Of a stretch of 64,000 nt of DNA, positions 18,798-28,027 are shown piece after piece (position 1 is the stretch's first letter; every line of letters begins with the position of its first letter). Where the stretch lies: positions 124,001 to 188,000 of the forward strand of contig NZ_AFPO01000025.1 in NCBI RefSeq assembly GCF_000218785.1, read 5' to 3'. Source of the stretch: Idiomarina sp. A28L (GTDB lineage Bacteria > Pseudomonadota > Gammaproteobacteria > Enterobacterales > Alteromonadaceae). Position numbers and translations under genes: made by a program. The notes beneath the pieces were generated by a model that did no database searches, was not told where the DNA came from, and worked only from the letters and a program-made list of their open reading frames with translations.

Positions 18798-20849
18798 TTA
18801 TTCACTTAGAGTACGATATTTTTCAAACCAATAAATTACATACGCGGGTTTTGCCATATGATTGCTCGGCCGAGTATGCAAAGCGTGGGATGCTCCTGGA
18901 ACTCGAACCATGGCGGTATCGATTCCGCGCAATTGTAAAGCTTGGTAATATTGTTCTGTTTCTGAGATCGGCGTGCGGTGATCTGCCTCCCCCGTAAACA
19001 ACAACGTTGGTGTTGTTACATTACCCACATAAGATATTGGCGAATGCTTTAAATAATGCTCCGGGTTTTCCCACGGTAAATCTGGGAACCAATATTGGCT
19101 GAAGTAATTGTACATATCGGCGTTTAGAGCAAAGCTATACCAATTAATCACTGGGTTTACCGCAGCGGCTGCACGGAAACGATCTGTGTGGCCTATCGAC
19201 CAAGTAGTTAACACCCCACCGCCACTGCCGCCGGTAATAAAGAGTTCATCTTCATTGATAAAGCCTTTAGCAATAACCGCATCAACGCCATCCATCAAAT
19301 CGTTGTAATCATGGCTTGGATAGTTATGGTGGATTAGGTTTGCAAAATCCTCGCCGTAGCTGGTTGAACCTCGTGGGTTGGTGTAGAGCACTACATAACC
19401 CTGCGCCGCCATCAACTGCAACTCCATAGCAAAATAAGGCCCGTAAGCGGCGTGTGGCCCACCATGAATCTCAAGAATCAAAGGGTATTGCTTACTTTCA
19501 TCAAAGCCCGGCGGGTAAATAATCCAACCATGAATCTGGCGATCATCCACAGAAGATGGATACCAAATCTCTTCAACTTTGCCTATTTCTCGCTTCGCTA
19601 CTAAATCACGATTGAGCTGGGTAATCGTATTTGGGCTCGAATTCATTCGCAGCACCGCCAATTCAGCTGGATGTTCAGTACTGGCTTGGGTGTAAACCAA
19701 ACGATTATCGCCCACTACCGCGAATTGCCCCCCAGTATATGGGCGGCTATAAGCTACACCACCCATATCGTCGGTTAGCACCTGTAATTCACCTTGTAAT
19801 GGCTGATAGGCAATAGTGCCCTTGCCTTGTGCATCATAGGCCATAAATACGCCTTGGCTATTGGCAGCCCATTCGAAGCTAGTTATATGCTGATCCAATT
19901 CCGCACTCAATGAGCGAATGCCACTACCATCTGTGCGCATAACGTAGAGCTTTTGGTTTTGCTGCGCTAGCTTGCGATCATCCACACCTGTGTAAGCAAT
20001 CCACTCTCCATTGGGAGAAACCTGCGGGTTATTATCTGGGCCGTAACGATCGGTAAGCGCGGTAACTTCACGAGTTTCAATATCAAGCCGATAAACTTCA
20101 CTATTAAGTGGTTGTTTGTGCTCATCAACACGGCGATTCGCGGAAAAATAAAGGGCACTGCCATCAATAGCCCAACTCAGGTTGCCACCATGGTTGAAAT
20201 CACCCGAAGTAAGTTGAATCGGCGTGCCGCCCTCGGCAGGCATCATGTAGATATGGCGATATCCAGGGGGTAAATACCCGGCACCATCGGCACGGTACTG
20301 TCGACTATCAAGATAAATCGGCGCCTCTGCCCATTCAGCCCCTTCGGGCTTACCCGGTAAGCTTACTGGCGCAGTGCGTTTCTCGGGCGTGAACATTACA
20401 AACGCCAGCCACTGGCCATCTGGCGACCAAGTTAATGATGAAGGCCCGTGTTGCAGGTGCGAGATTTGGCCACTGCGGCCAGAATTCGCCCAATGCATAT
20501 AAATTTGGCCATCCGCCACATACGCCAAACGATCACCTATAGGCGACCAAACTGGCTGTTGCGCGTTTTGTTCAAGTGGGGTGAGTGGTTGTAACTGGGA
20601 GCCATCGGCCTGCACCGTCCATAATCGGCTACGGCGGCGATCATTTTGCCGGTCCATCCAAGTGCGCACGAACACAATTTCTTCCGAACTTGGCCGTGGT
20701 GCTGGTGAACTGGCGTATTCAAGTAAGAATACATCATCGTATTGCAGTGGCGTTTTTGCCGATTCCGCGCTTTGCACAGCTACGGAAAAAGAGAAAAACG
20801 CCATTAAAGAAAGAGTAGCTGTTAGTATTTTTTTGGTTTTAAACATCAT
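18798..20849 (-). CDS. Exported S9-family prolyl oligopeptidase/acylaminoacyl peptidase
   Basis: This 683-residue serine peptidase has a signal peptide (MMFKTKKILTATLSLMAFF to about residue 30). An N-terminal beta-propeller built from WD40/TolB-like repeats follows (for example SPDGQWLAF, SPNGEWIAYTG), then a C-terminal alpha/beta-hydrolase domain from about residue 430. The catalytic serine is in ITGGSGGGVLT, the aspartate in TGEADHRTP and the histidine in PGASHAL. It would cleave short peptides in the periplasm. The ATG pair at 20849/20846 is preferred to the upstream ATG, which would lengthen the signal segment unusually. It is downstream of fadR on the same strand, 47 bases away. Confidence 0.92.
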   Translation of the reverse strand: MMFKTKKILTATLSLMAFFSFSVAVQSAESAKTPLQYDDVFLLEYASSPAPRPSSEEIVFVRTWMDRQNDRRRSRLWTVQADGSQLQPLTPLEQNAQQPVWSPIGDRLAYVADGQIYMHWANSGRSGQISHLQHGPSSLTWSPDGQWLAFVMFTPEKRTAPVSLPGKPEGAEWAEAPIYLDSRQYRADGAGYLPPGYRHIYMMPAEGGTPIQLTSGDFNHGGNLSWAIDGSALYFSANRRVDEHKQPLNSEVYRLDIETREVTALTDRYGPDNNPQVSPNGEWIAYTGVDDRKLAQQNQKLYVMRTDGSGIRSLSAELDQHITSFEWAANSQGVFMAYDAQGKGTIAYQPLQGELQVLTDDMGGVAYSRPYTGGQFAVVGDNRLVYTQASTEHPAELAVLRMNSSPNTITQLNRDLVAKREIGKVEEIWYPSSVDDRQIHGWIIYPPGFDESKQYPLILEIHGGPHAAYGPYFAMELQLMAAQGYVVLYTNPRGSTSYGEDFANLIHHNYPSHDYNDLMDGVDAVIAKGFINEDELFITGGSGGGVLTTWSIGHTDRFRAAAAVNPVINWYSFALNADMYNYFSQYWFPDLPWENPEHYLKHSPISYVGNVTTPTLLFTGEADHRTPISETEQYYQALQLRGIDTAMVRVPGASHALHTRPSNHMAKPAYVIYWFEKYRTLSE

Positions 20850-20896
20850 GCTTCTCGTTGTTGTTGAGGTGATTAGCACGTGGTTAAACCCACACT

Positions 20897-21607
20897 TTAA
20901 TCCACCAAGTTTTCAGGAATTGAATCGCGTAAATTTTTCCAAATCGCGGCTGAATCATAGCCATATTGGCGTACCAAATTCATTGCACCGGCTTGATCGC
21001 CTGCTTCAACTAGTTGCAGCATTTCTTCGTAATACTTGCGAGCCAACTCACGGCCTACCGGCTCTGCAAAATAAAACTGGCCAATGCGCGCATACAAACC
21101 TTTAAAGCCATTCAATACTAATACATAAATCGGGTTGCCTGAAGCAAACGCTAATTCATGATTCAATTGATAATCGAAATCAGCAAAGGCTTTCGGGGTA
21201 TCTTCCACGGTTTGCGCGCTGCGCAGCACTTCTGCAGCACGTTCTTTGTTTTGGCGAATGGCTTGGCGAATATAAATGGCGCTAATGTTGGTGCGCGCTG
21301 AAAGCAGCTGATCAACCAAATCTGGCATGCCATCTTCATCTAGCCGAGCTAACGTTTCTAATATATTTAAGCCAGAGGTTTCCCAGAAGTTATTTACCTT
21401 CGTAGGTTTACCGTGCTGAATAGTTAACCAACCATCACGGGCCAAGCGTTGCAGAACTTCGCGGAGTGTGGTGCGCGTAACACCAATTAATTCAGACAAC
21501 TCACGTTCTGCAGGCAAAATAGATCCCGGTGCGAAATCGCCCTTCCAAATAGACTTCACAATAAATTCTTCTGCAAACCCTGCTGGGCTTTTTGCTTTAA
21601 TAAACAT
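20897..21607 (-). CDS. fadR: Fatty acid metabolism regulator FadR
   Basis: FadR is a GntR-family repressor/activator that senses long-chain acyl-CoA. It represses beta-oxidation genes and activates unsaturated fatty-acid synthesis. The 236-residue protein has an N-terminal winged helix ([34 protein letters not shown]) followed by the all-helical acyl-CoA-binding domain ([29 protein letters not shown]). AAAGGCACTT precedes the ATG. It is divergent from dsbB, like the fadR-nhaB-dsbB neighbourhood of E. coli but without nhaB. A FadR-operator-like sequence lies in the shared upstream region, so autoregulation is plausible. Confidence 0.95.
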   Translation of the reverse strand: MFIKAKSPAGFAEEFIVKSIWKGDFAPGSILPAERELSELIGVTRTTLREVLQRLARDGWLTIQHGKPTKVNNFWETSGLNILETLARLDEDGMPDLVDQLLSARTNISAIYIRQAIRQNKERAAEVLRSAQTVEDTPKAFADFDYQLNHELAFASGNPIYVLVLNGFKGLYARIGQFYFAEPVGRELARKYYEEMLQLVEAGDQAGAMNLVRQYGYDSAAIWKNLRDSIPENLVD

Positions 21608-21672
21608 AAGTGCCTTTCTTCGCTAAATCGTTTAAATTCGATAGGAACAGCGTTTGATTGTAACTTGCTGGT

Positions 21673-21689
21673 AATGGTCGGACAAGTTT
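21673..21689. promoter_or_regulatory. Candidate FadR operator between fadR and dsbB
   Basis: AATGGTCGGACAAGTTT matches the TGGTCNGAC core of known FadR sites, with one clean half (TGGTC) and one degenerate half. It lies 66 bases upstream of fadR and 117 bases upstream of dsbB. The assignment rests on consensus similarity alone. Confidence 0.5.
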
Positions 21690-21805
21690 TAGATGCTTAT
21701 CCGACAGCAGAATCCGCTGCCTAGGCATTCTTTTTCTCTAACGCTTGGGTTAGCATGCTGTTTTAAAATAATAATTCACCAACTGAAGTTAACCATGGAA
21801 TTGCG

Positions 21806-22366
21806 ATGAATACGAATAAAAATAAATTAACCTCAGGAATGACACCACTGCATCGCATTGCCAAGTGGCCAGAGCAAAAATGGCCTTGGCTTTTACTGGC
21901 CCTAGCGAGCTCTGGGTTAGTAGCTGCCGCGCTGATCATGCAACACGTACAAGGCTTAAACCCTTGTGTACAGTGTATCTATCAACGCACCGCCATGATC
22001 GGAGTAGCGCTCTTCGCTTGGTTGGGGGTTCTAGCGCCACAAAATGCCGCCATTCGCGTTGTTGCTTATGTTGGCTGGATCGCGAGTGCTTGGGCTGGGC
22101 TATCAGCCGCCAATCACCATTTGTGGTTACAGCGTGATGCAAATCCGTTATTCAATAGCTGTGCTGCCTTCCCAAATTTTCCGAGCTGGGCGCCTTTACA
22201 TGAATGGTTTCCAAGCGTATTCGCAGTAACCGGCATTTGCGGCGATGATGGCTGGCGTTTGATGGGCTTGAATATGCCCGAGTGGATGCAAATAATATTC
22301 TTTATATTACTCAGCATTGCTGCAATAACATTGATCGTTCGTTTGCTTTATTTACGCAAAATATAA
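21806..22366 (+). CDS. dsbB: Disulfide bond formation protein B
   Basis: DsbB is an inner-membrane quinone reductase that re-oxidises DsbA. The 186-residue protein has four membrane helices and the first periplasmic cysteine pair in LNPCVQCIYQR. The second pair is the cysteine of FNSCAAFP plus that of TGICGDDGW. The N-terminal extension of about 20 residues is lysine- and asparagine-rich and cytoplasmic. TGGAA precedes the ATG. It faces away from fadR; a four-codon mini-frame (ATG at 21794) overlaps its start. A weak imperfect hairpin (22375-22401) lies between it and the convergent ycgN. Confidence 0.95.
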   Translation: MNTNKNKLTSGMTPLHRIAKWPEQKWPWLLLALASSGLVAAALIMQHVQGLNPCVQCIYQRTAMIGVALFAWLGVLAPQNAAIRVVAYVGWIASAWAGLSAANHHLWLQRDANPLFNSCAAFPNFPSWAPLHEWFPSVFAVTGICGDDGWRLMGLNMPEWMQIIFFILLSIAAITLIVRLLYLRKI

Positions 22367-22421
22367 AAATCTTTGGTTAACGCGTCATATGGCGCTTAAC
22401 CCCAACATTTGCATATAAATA

Positions 22422-22901
22422 TTATTGTTCATCCGCAAGCGGCCAAAGCACAATCAAGCCGTCTTCCGCGGCACTTTCCGTATCATGCACAGTAGGATGG
22501 CACGTAACGGCCATTCCTGCGGCTTCCATGGCAACCCGAGAACCCTTGTGCAACAAAGGATGCCAACTGGGAAGCCCTCGGCCTTCATGTAAACGCCGAT
22601 ACGCACAGCTTGGAGGCATAAAATGAATATTCGGCAATGCTGCCAGTGACAGTTGCACGCAATCTGGTACAAATTGATGGCGATTCGTGTAATTACTGCA
22701 ACCACCTGATTGAGTATCAAGCAACTGGCAGGCAACATTGGTGTAATGTAAATCTTCACCGAGCTCCATGGGTGCATCGGCATTTAAATCTTCACGTTCA
22801 TCGAGCAGTTTATGCAAACAACACTTACCGCAACCATCACAGAGCGATTCCCACTCCACAACTGTCATTTCGCTAAGTGATTTTTCCTGCCAAAATTCCA
22901 T
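22422..22901 (-). CDS. ycgN: YcgN-family cysteine cluster protein (UPF0260)
   Basis: This 159-residue protein has a conserved zinc/iron-sulfur-type cysteine cluster (CDGCGKCCLHKL, then single cysteines in TNVACQLLD, GGCSNY, VPDCVQL and PSCAYR). Its sequence aligns over nearly its whole length with E. coli YcgN, whose function is unknown. The ATG at 22901 overlaps the stop of the preceding FAA-hydrolase gene (TGATG) and gives MEFWQEKSL, matching the E. coli start region. It is the last gene of the ycgL to ycgN group. Confidence 0.92.
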   Translation of the reverse strand: MEFWQEKSLSEMTVVEWESLCDGCGKCCLHKLLDEREDLNADAPMELGEDLHYTNVACQLLDTQSGGCSNYTNRHQFVPDCVQLSLAALPNIHFMPPSCAYRRLHEGRGLPSWHPLLHKGSRVAMEAAGMAVTCHPTVHDTESAAEDGLIVLWPLADEQ

Positions 22902-23647
22902 CAGCGGCTCGTAACACGAGTTTGCCACGCCCATTCTTGGCCATTTCCGGTGATTAACTTAGTACTTAAGTTATCGCCTACAACCAATGGCCCCACACCT
23001 GCTGGCGTGCCGGTTAGCACAATATCACCTGGCTCAAGGGTAAAGATTGCAGAAATTTCCGCCAGTAACTCCGCCACCGGGAAGATCATATCGCTCGCTT
23101 TCCCTTGCTGTTGCACTTCCCCGTTGCGTTCCAGCGAAAAACTAGCTTTCGCGACATTACCAAACACATTCGCGGAAACAAACGGCCCAAGCGCGGCACT
23201 GCCATCAAACGCCTTTGCGCGCTCCCATGGCTGGCCTTTAGCTTTCAGCTCATCTTGCACATCGCGCAGGGTTAAATCGAGGGCTAGCGCGTAGCCGGCA
23301 ACGTTACTCATCGCTTCCGAGGCATTTACTCCCTGCATCAGGCCACCAATCAACACCGCCAATTCTAACTCGTGATGGCAAGCACCTTTATCGGTTGGAA
23401 TTCGCAGCTGTTCCGAATGCAAAGGTTGAATTGAAGATGCCGGCTTCATAAACAGCAAGGGGGCCTCTGGCACCTCGTTGCCGAGTTCTTTAGCATGATC
23501 AGCGTAATTACGGCCAACGCACACTATTTTACCAGCCGCTGCCGCCATCGGCCCACCATTTACCGAGTACAGTGCTCGGTCAACAGGCATGGTTACATCA
23601 GGTAACCCCACACCGTGAGGTTTGAACGTGTACGCGTTAATCGACAT
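22901..23647 (-). CDS. ycgM: Fumarylacetoacetate hydrolase-family protein (YcgM type)
   Basis: This 248-residue metal-dependent enzyme has the FAH fold. The active-site region KIVCVGRNYADHAKELG, the metal-binding HHELELAVLIGG, and the C-terminal GDIVLTGTPAGVGPL are all typical. Family members hydrolyse or tautomerise beta-dicarbonyl acids; recent work assigns oxaloacetate tautomerase activity to YcgM/FAHD relatives, but the substrate here is not shown by sequence. It directly follows the transglycosylase gene, whose stop abuts the ATG, and overlaps ycgN, so these genes are one transcription unit. Confidence 0.9.
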   Translation of the reverse strand: MSINAYTFKPHGVGLPDVTMPVDRALYSVNGGPMAAAAGKIVCVGRNYADHAKELGNEVPEAPLLFMKPASSIQPLHSEQLRIPTDKGACHHELELAVLIGGLMQGVNASEAMSNVAGYALALDLTLRDVQDELKAKGQPWERAKAFDGSAALGPFVSANVFGNVAKASFSLERNGEVQQQGKASDMIFPVAELLAEISAIFTLEPGDIVLTGTPAGVGPLVVGDNLSTKLITGNGQEWAWQTRVTSR

Positions 23648-24682
23648 TTACTGCCCCATTTGAATCCGATCGGCGAGATGCCCTACCACTACAACAAAGT
23701 AGTTTGAACGGTTCCAGCGCATGAGCACATCCCAATTGTGGTAAGCAAGATAAGCGCGGCCATCAACACCATCAGGAATAATTACTGATGCAGGAATTTC
23801 CCGCGTTGGTAAATCGCTGCCATCGTAACGGCGAATGCCTAAATCTTGCCATTCTGATAATAATTTTTTGCTGCTTAAGCCTGCTTTTTCAACATCAAAA
23901 CCTGCTGGTAACTGCACCTGCCTACCCCACGTTTTGCTATCATCCCAACCAACGTTGGCTAAGTAGTTTGCGGCAGAAGAAAAAACATCGGCGTAGCTAT
24001 TCCAAATATCTATTTTGCCATCACCATCGCCATCAACCGCGTAGGCCAAAAACGAGCTTGGCATAAATTGGGTTTGCCCCATAGCTCCGGCCCACGAACC
24101 TCGCATTTGCTCAGGTTCAATGTGCCCAGCATCAATAATTTCTAACGCTTGCATTAATTGACGCTTAAACATTTCCTCGCGGCGGCCCTCGTAAGCCAAG
24201 GTTGCCAACGCCGAAATAACCCGGAAGTTACCCGTGTAACCACCATAGTTGGTTTCAATTCCCCACAAGGCAACGATAAAACGCGGCTGCACACCATATT
24301 CTGCACCAATGCGTTCCAGCAATTCTTTGTGCTCATTGTACTTTTCAATACCCTGGCGCACTTTCCAATCAGGCACTGCCCGCGGCAAATAAGTATCTAA
24401 GGTAATGGTAAATTCCGGTTGATTACGATCAGCCGTTACTGCCCGCTCATAAAAGCTCACATCAACAAATGCTTTCTCAATGGTTTCCGCTGAAATCCCA
24501 TGCGCCAAAGCTTCTTCTTTGAGTTTCTCTACATAAGCAGGAAAGCCTTCAACATCAACATCACGCTCATTACCTACGGCAACATTACCTAAGGAAAATA
24601 AAGCAAAAACCATGATGAACAGCGCCATGCGCATGTTCGCCACAGTAAAATACGGTATGAAATTATTCTTTAACGCTTGCAT
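23648..24682 (-). CDS. Lytic murein transglycosylase (MltB-like, SLT_2 domain)
   Basis: This 344-residue periplasmic enzyme cleaves peptidoglycan glycan strands, forming 1,6-anhydro ends. It has an N-terminal export signal (hydrophobic MALFIMVFALFSLG), the catalytic glutamate in ALWGIETNYGGYTG, and MGQTQFMPSSFLAYAVDGDGDGKIDIW, all diagnostic of the MltB family. The C-terminal part ends with NWDVLMRWNRSNYF. No lipobox cysteine is seen, so it is likely soluble, unlike E. coli MltB. The first ATG has GAGGAAGG upstream, giving a long n-region of about 17 residues. It is inserted between ycgL and ycgM relative to E. coli. Confidence 0.92.
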   Translation of the reverse strand: MQALKNNFIPYFTVANMRMALFIMVFALFSLGNVAVGNERDVDVEGFPAYVEKLKEEALAHGISAETIEKAFVDVSFYERAVTADRNQPEFTITLDTYLPRAVPDWKVRQGIEKYNEHKELLERIGAEYGVQPRFIVALWGIETNYGGYTGNFRVISALATLAYEGRREEMFKRQLMQALEIIDAGHIEPEQMRGSWAGAMGQTQFMPSSFLAYAVDGDGDGKIDIWNSYADVFSSAANYLANVGWDDSKTWGRQVQLPAGFDVEKAGLSSKKLLSEWQDLGIRRYDGSDLPTREIPASVIIPDGVDGRAYLAYHNWDVLMRWNRSNYFVVVVGHLADRIQMGQ

Positions 24683-24744
24683 GGGCCTTCCTCTTTACGT
24701 TGTTCAACGGCGATTGCCTCGAACTTGTATATTATTCTTCAATA

Positions 24745-25002
24745 CTATTCCGGTGTTCTCAATAAACTCACCACCGGTGGCGGTACTTGTAGATAGTACC
24801 CTTCGGTATTCAGGTGTTCCAGCAGCTTTACACCAGAAATACGGGCAAGTTGTCGTTCTGGTGTTATTGATAACTTAGTTACCAGTTGCTCAGGCGTAAA
24901 TAACCCTTGCAACACCTCTGGTAATTCATCTATTTCGGCTTTCAGGGGAAGATATAAATAGGTGTCCGCCTTTTTCGGCGAACGTAATATGCGAACTAAC
25001 AT
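24745..25002 (-). CDS. ycgL: YcgL domain protein
   Basis: This 85-residue protein matches the YcgL family: RSPKKADTYLYLPLK near the N-terminus and EGYYLQVPPPVVSLL near the C-terminus correspond to the E. coli protein. The fold is known but no function is established. The ATG at 25002 (MLVRILRS) has GAGGTGAGC upstream; a further in-frame ATG at 25041 adds 13 unrelated residues. It lies 68 bases after rnd, on the same strand. Confidence 0.92.
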   Translation of the reverse strand: MLVRILRSPKKADTYLYLPLKAEIDELPEVLQGLFTPEQLVTKLSITPERQLARISGVKLLEHLNTEGYYLQVPPPVVSLLRTPE

Positions 25003-25070
25003 GCTCACCTCAATTCGCTCTAACAGCGAGAAAAAAGCCAATACAAAAACGGAATATTTACAGCCGAAGC

Positions 25071-26210
25071 TTAACTACTTGCTGCCACCAATTCCGCCAT
25101 TGGTTTTGCTACCAGTTCACCGCGCCATCCGTTATACAAATCTGGTGTATGAAGTTTAGCTTTAGTGGCCTCAGTAGTGAAATGATGCCATACATAAATT
25201 TCGTTAATTTGTTTGCGTGAGCCCATCAAAGGCACTGGAATGTTCGCCGATTCGCCGGCAGCTTTTAATATTGCTTTAGCTGCTTTAAAGAAGCGTTTAT
25301 ATTGCCAATCTTGATCATAACGCGGAATTTCTTCCGGTTGCTGTTCTTTCGGCACTGCCAAGCCTCGCTCTACGCACTGCAAAATAGCCTCCCCATACAA
25401 GCGCAACGATTTAGGGTGGAGCTCTTCTGTTTGGCTTAGTTCATGGCGGTTGCTCGGTTTATTGCGGGCAATATCGGTTAAAATATGATCGCGAGCAACA
25501 AAAGGTAATGCTATGTTCCTTTCTCGAGCAAGCTCTAGCCGCCATTGTGCGAGTTCACGCAGAATAGCCCGGCCGCTACCATCAAGTAAGCTCACACCAC
25601 CGATATCGCGCCACGCTAATTCAGCCACAGTTTCTCGTGCCCGCTTCGCTACCTGCTCTTGGCATTCAGCTAACACCAAAGTTTCCATACCGGAATCAAT
25701 GGTTTTTGCCCGCAAGGTTGGATAAAGCTCAGCTAAGTATTCTACATCGGCTGCTGCATACTCAAGCTGCGCTGGGCTAAGTGGCCGTTGCAACCAATCG
25801 GTGCGGCTCTGGCTCTTATCTACACTAACATTTAGCATTTGTTCTACGAGGCCAGCGTAACCAATTTGCGTACCATCGCTAATAAAGGCATTGGCAATTT
25901 GAGTATCAAATAGAAATCGAGGGGCAGCATTATTACGCTGGAAAATTTCTAAATCTTCGCCTGCGGCATGCAATACAGTAATGATATCGCTGCGCAACAG
26001 TTGCCAAAGCGCACTTAAATCAACCCCGTTTAAGGGGTCAACAAGCACAATTTCTTCGCCTGTTCGCGCTTGCACCAAACCAAGTTCAGCATATAGCGTG
26101 CGTGTTCTCACAAATTCTGTATCCAGCGCCAGCCAACCATTCGCTTTTGCTAGATCGCAAAACGCCACCAATTCCTCGGTGGCGTTTATCATACGAAAGT
26201 TCTTACTCAT
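25071..26210 (-). CDS. rnd: Ribonuclease D
   Basis: RNase D is a 3'-5' exoribonuclease of the DEDDy family that trims tRNA precursors. The 379-residue protein has ExoI LALDTEFVRTRTLY, ExoII in the FDTQIANAF region, and ExoIII LEYAAADVEYLAELYP with the tyrosine form. One or two HRDC domains follow for RNA binding (for example ARERNIALPFVARDHILTDI). GGAATATTGA lies before the ATG. It follows fadD on the same strand, as in E. coli. Confidence 0.95.
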   Translation of the reverse strand: MSKNFRMINATEELVAFCDLAKANGWLALDTEFVRTRTLYAELGLVQARTGEEIVLVDPLNGVDLSALWQLLRSDIITVLHAAGEDLEIFQRNNAAPRFLFDTQIANAFISDGTQIGYAGLVEQMLNVSVDKSQSRTDWLQRPLSPAQLEYAAADVEYLAELYPTLRAKTIDSGMETLVLAECQEQVAKRARETVAELAWRDIGGVSLLDGSGRAILRELAQWRLELARERNIALPFVARDHILTDIARNKPSNRHELSQTEELHPKSLRLYGEAILQCVERGLAVPKEQQPEEIPRYDQDWQYKRFFKAAKAILKAAGESANIPVPLMGSRKQINEIYVWHHFTTEATKAKLHTPDLYNGWRGELVAKPMAELVAASS

Positions 26211-26236
26211 TCAATATTCCGAACTGTTGTTTCGTA

Positions 26237-27892
26237 TTAATTATCACGTAGTTCTCTGCGCAGGATCTTGCCAACGTTTGTTTTTGGCAATTCATCACGG
26301 AATTCTACAATCTTAGGTACTTTGTACGCAGTTAAGTTTTCGCGGCAATAATCAATTAGCTCTTTCTCACCTAACGATTGATCTTTCTTCACCACCACAA
26401 TCTTAACCACTTCACCAGAAGCTTCATGCTCCACACCTACAGCAGCTACTTCCAGCACTTTCGGGTGGCTCGCAACCACATCTTCGATTTCATTTGGATA
26501 CACGTTAAAACCCGATACCAAAATCATATCTTTTTTGCGATCAACGATGCGGAAGAAACCATGTTCGTCCATGGTGCCCATATCGCCTGTTGCAAACCAG
26601 CCATCTTTAATAGATTTATCGGTATCTTCTTGGCGGCCTAAGTAGCCAGCCATTACCTGCGGGCCTTTGGCCCAAATCTCACCGGTTTCACCCTGCGGCA
26701 ATTCTTTACCATCTTCATCAACAATAATCACATCTGTTGAAGGCAATGGAATACCAATGCTGCCGGTATAATGCTCAATATCGAATGGGTTTGCAGTAAC
26801 CACCGGCGAACATTCCGTTAGGCCATAGCCTTCCAGTAACGCCGAACCGGTTACTTTTTCCCAGTTCTCAGCTACCGCACGTTGCACTGCCATACCGCCA
26901 CCTAGAGCGATTTTCAAATGTGAAAAATCAAGATCTTTGAATCCTGGTGTATGTAACAGGCCGTTAAACAGCGTATTTACACCTGAAATCATAGTGAACT
27001 TGTGTTTACTCAGTTCTTTCACAAACGCCGGCATATCACGTGGGTTAGTAATTAATATGTTTTTGCCACCAAACTTAAGGAAAGCTAGGCAGTTCGCGGT
27101 TAACGCAAAGATATGATAAAGCGGAAGCGCCGTTATCACCACTTCTTTGCCATCAGTTAAGCGCGGCAGGATAAACGCCGAAATCTGGTCTAAGTTAGCC
27201 ACCATATTTCGGTGCGTTAGCATTGCGCCTTTCGATACTCCAGTAGTGCCACCTGTGTATTGCAGGAAGGCTAACGCATCACCGGCGATTTCTGGCCGCG
27301 TGTAGGTTTTCTTGCTACCGATTTTAAGGGTTTCATTGAATTCAATGGTATTGCTCAGGCTGTAGGCAGGCACCATTTTCTTCACGTACTTCACAACGAA
27401 GTTAACAATCCAACCTTTAGGTGCTGGCAACATATCGCCGATACCCGTCAAAATAACCTTATCGAGCTTCACGTCTTTCTCAATCTTTGTGAGAGTTTCA
27501 GCAAAGTTTTTGAGAATAACAATCGCTTTGGTTTTCGAATCGTTAAGCTGATGCTTCAGTTCACGTGCGGTATACAATGGGTTTACGTTCACCACTGTCA
27601 TGCCAGCACGTAAAATACCGAACAAAGCCACTGGATATTGCAACAAGTTCGGCATCATTACTGCCACCGGGTCGCCTTTCTTTAGGCCTAGCCCTTGCAA
27701 ATATGCTGCGAATTGCTCTGTTAATGTATCTAACTCGCCATATGTAATTTCATGGTCCATGTTACTAAAGGCCGGAGAATCTTTATATTTCTTTACGCTC
27801 TCTTCAAAAATATCTACCAAAGACGCGTAATGATCCGGATCGATTTCCGTCGGAACCCCGTTTGGATAACGTTTTAACCAAATCTTTTCCAC
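26237..27892 (-). CDS. fadD: Long-chain fatty acid-CoA ligase
   Basis: FadD activates imported long-chain fatty acids to acyl-CoA at the inner membrane, which feeds beta-oxidation and supplies the FadR ligand. The 551-residue AMP-forming enzyme shows the P-loop [18 protein letters not shown], the GYGLTECSP motif, the fatty-acyl signature [10 protein letters not shown] and the catalytic lysine region [10 protein letters not shown]. Similarity to E. coli FadD is high from the first residues. The start is GTG with AGGAG about eight bases upstream; no in-frame ATG fits. A FadR-like half site lies about 60 bases upstream. Confidence 0.97.
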   Translation of the reverse strand: MEKIWLKRYPNGVPTEIDPDHYASLVDIFEESVKKYKDSPAFSNMDHEITYGELDTLTEQFAAYLQGLGLKKGDPVAVMMPNLLQYPVALFGILRAGMTVVNVNPLYTARELKHQLNDSKTKAIVILKNFAETLTKIEKDVKLDKVILTGIGDMLPAPKGWIVNFVVKYVKKMVPAYSLSNTIEFNETLKIGSKKTYTRPEIAGDALAFLQYTGGTTGVSKGAMLTHRNMVANLDQISAFILPRLTDGKEVVITALPLYHIFALTANCLAFLKFGGKNILITNPRDMPAFVKELSKHKFTMISGVNTLFNGLLHTPGFKDLDFSHLKIALGGGMAVQRAVAENWEKVTGSALLEGYGLTECSPVVTANPFDIEHYTGSIGIPLPSTDVIIVDEDGKELPQGETGEIWAKGPQVMAGYLGRQEDTDKSIKDGWFATGDMGTMDEHGFFRIVDRKKDMILVSGFNVYPNEIEDVVASHPKVLEVAAVGVEHEASGEVVKIVVVKKDQSLGEKELIDYCRENLTAYKVPKIVEFRDELPKTNVGKILRRELRDN

Positions 27893-27945
27893 CGTGAATG
27901 CTCCTGATTAGCTATTATTCTTAAAATTAAAAACGCGTAATACTC

Positions 27946-27962
27946 GCATATCAGACCAGTTG
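27946..27962. promoter_or_regulatory. Candidate FadR operator upstream of fadD
   Basis: The sequence GCATATCAGACCAGTTG contains a perfect right half of the FadR consensus (GACCAGTT) with a poor left half. It sits 54-70 bases upstream of the fadD start, where a repressor site is expected. No other gene lies in this 135-base gap. Confidence 0.45.
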
Positions 27963-28027
27963 TTCCTAGCGCTTATCTCGATTTTATCCACATTTTTGCC
28001 GCGATTTCACCGAAATACATCGCAAAT

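Noticed and set aside
22375-22401. Hairpin between dsbB and ycgN as a terminator
   Set aside because: The stem has central mismatches and no adjacent T run in either direction.
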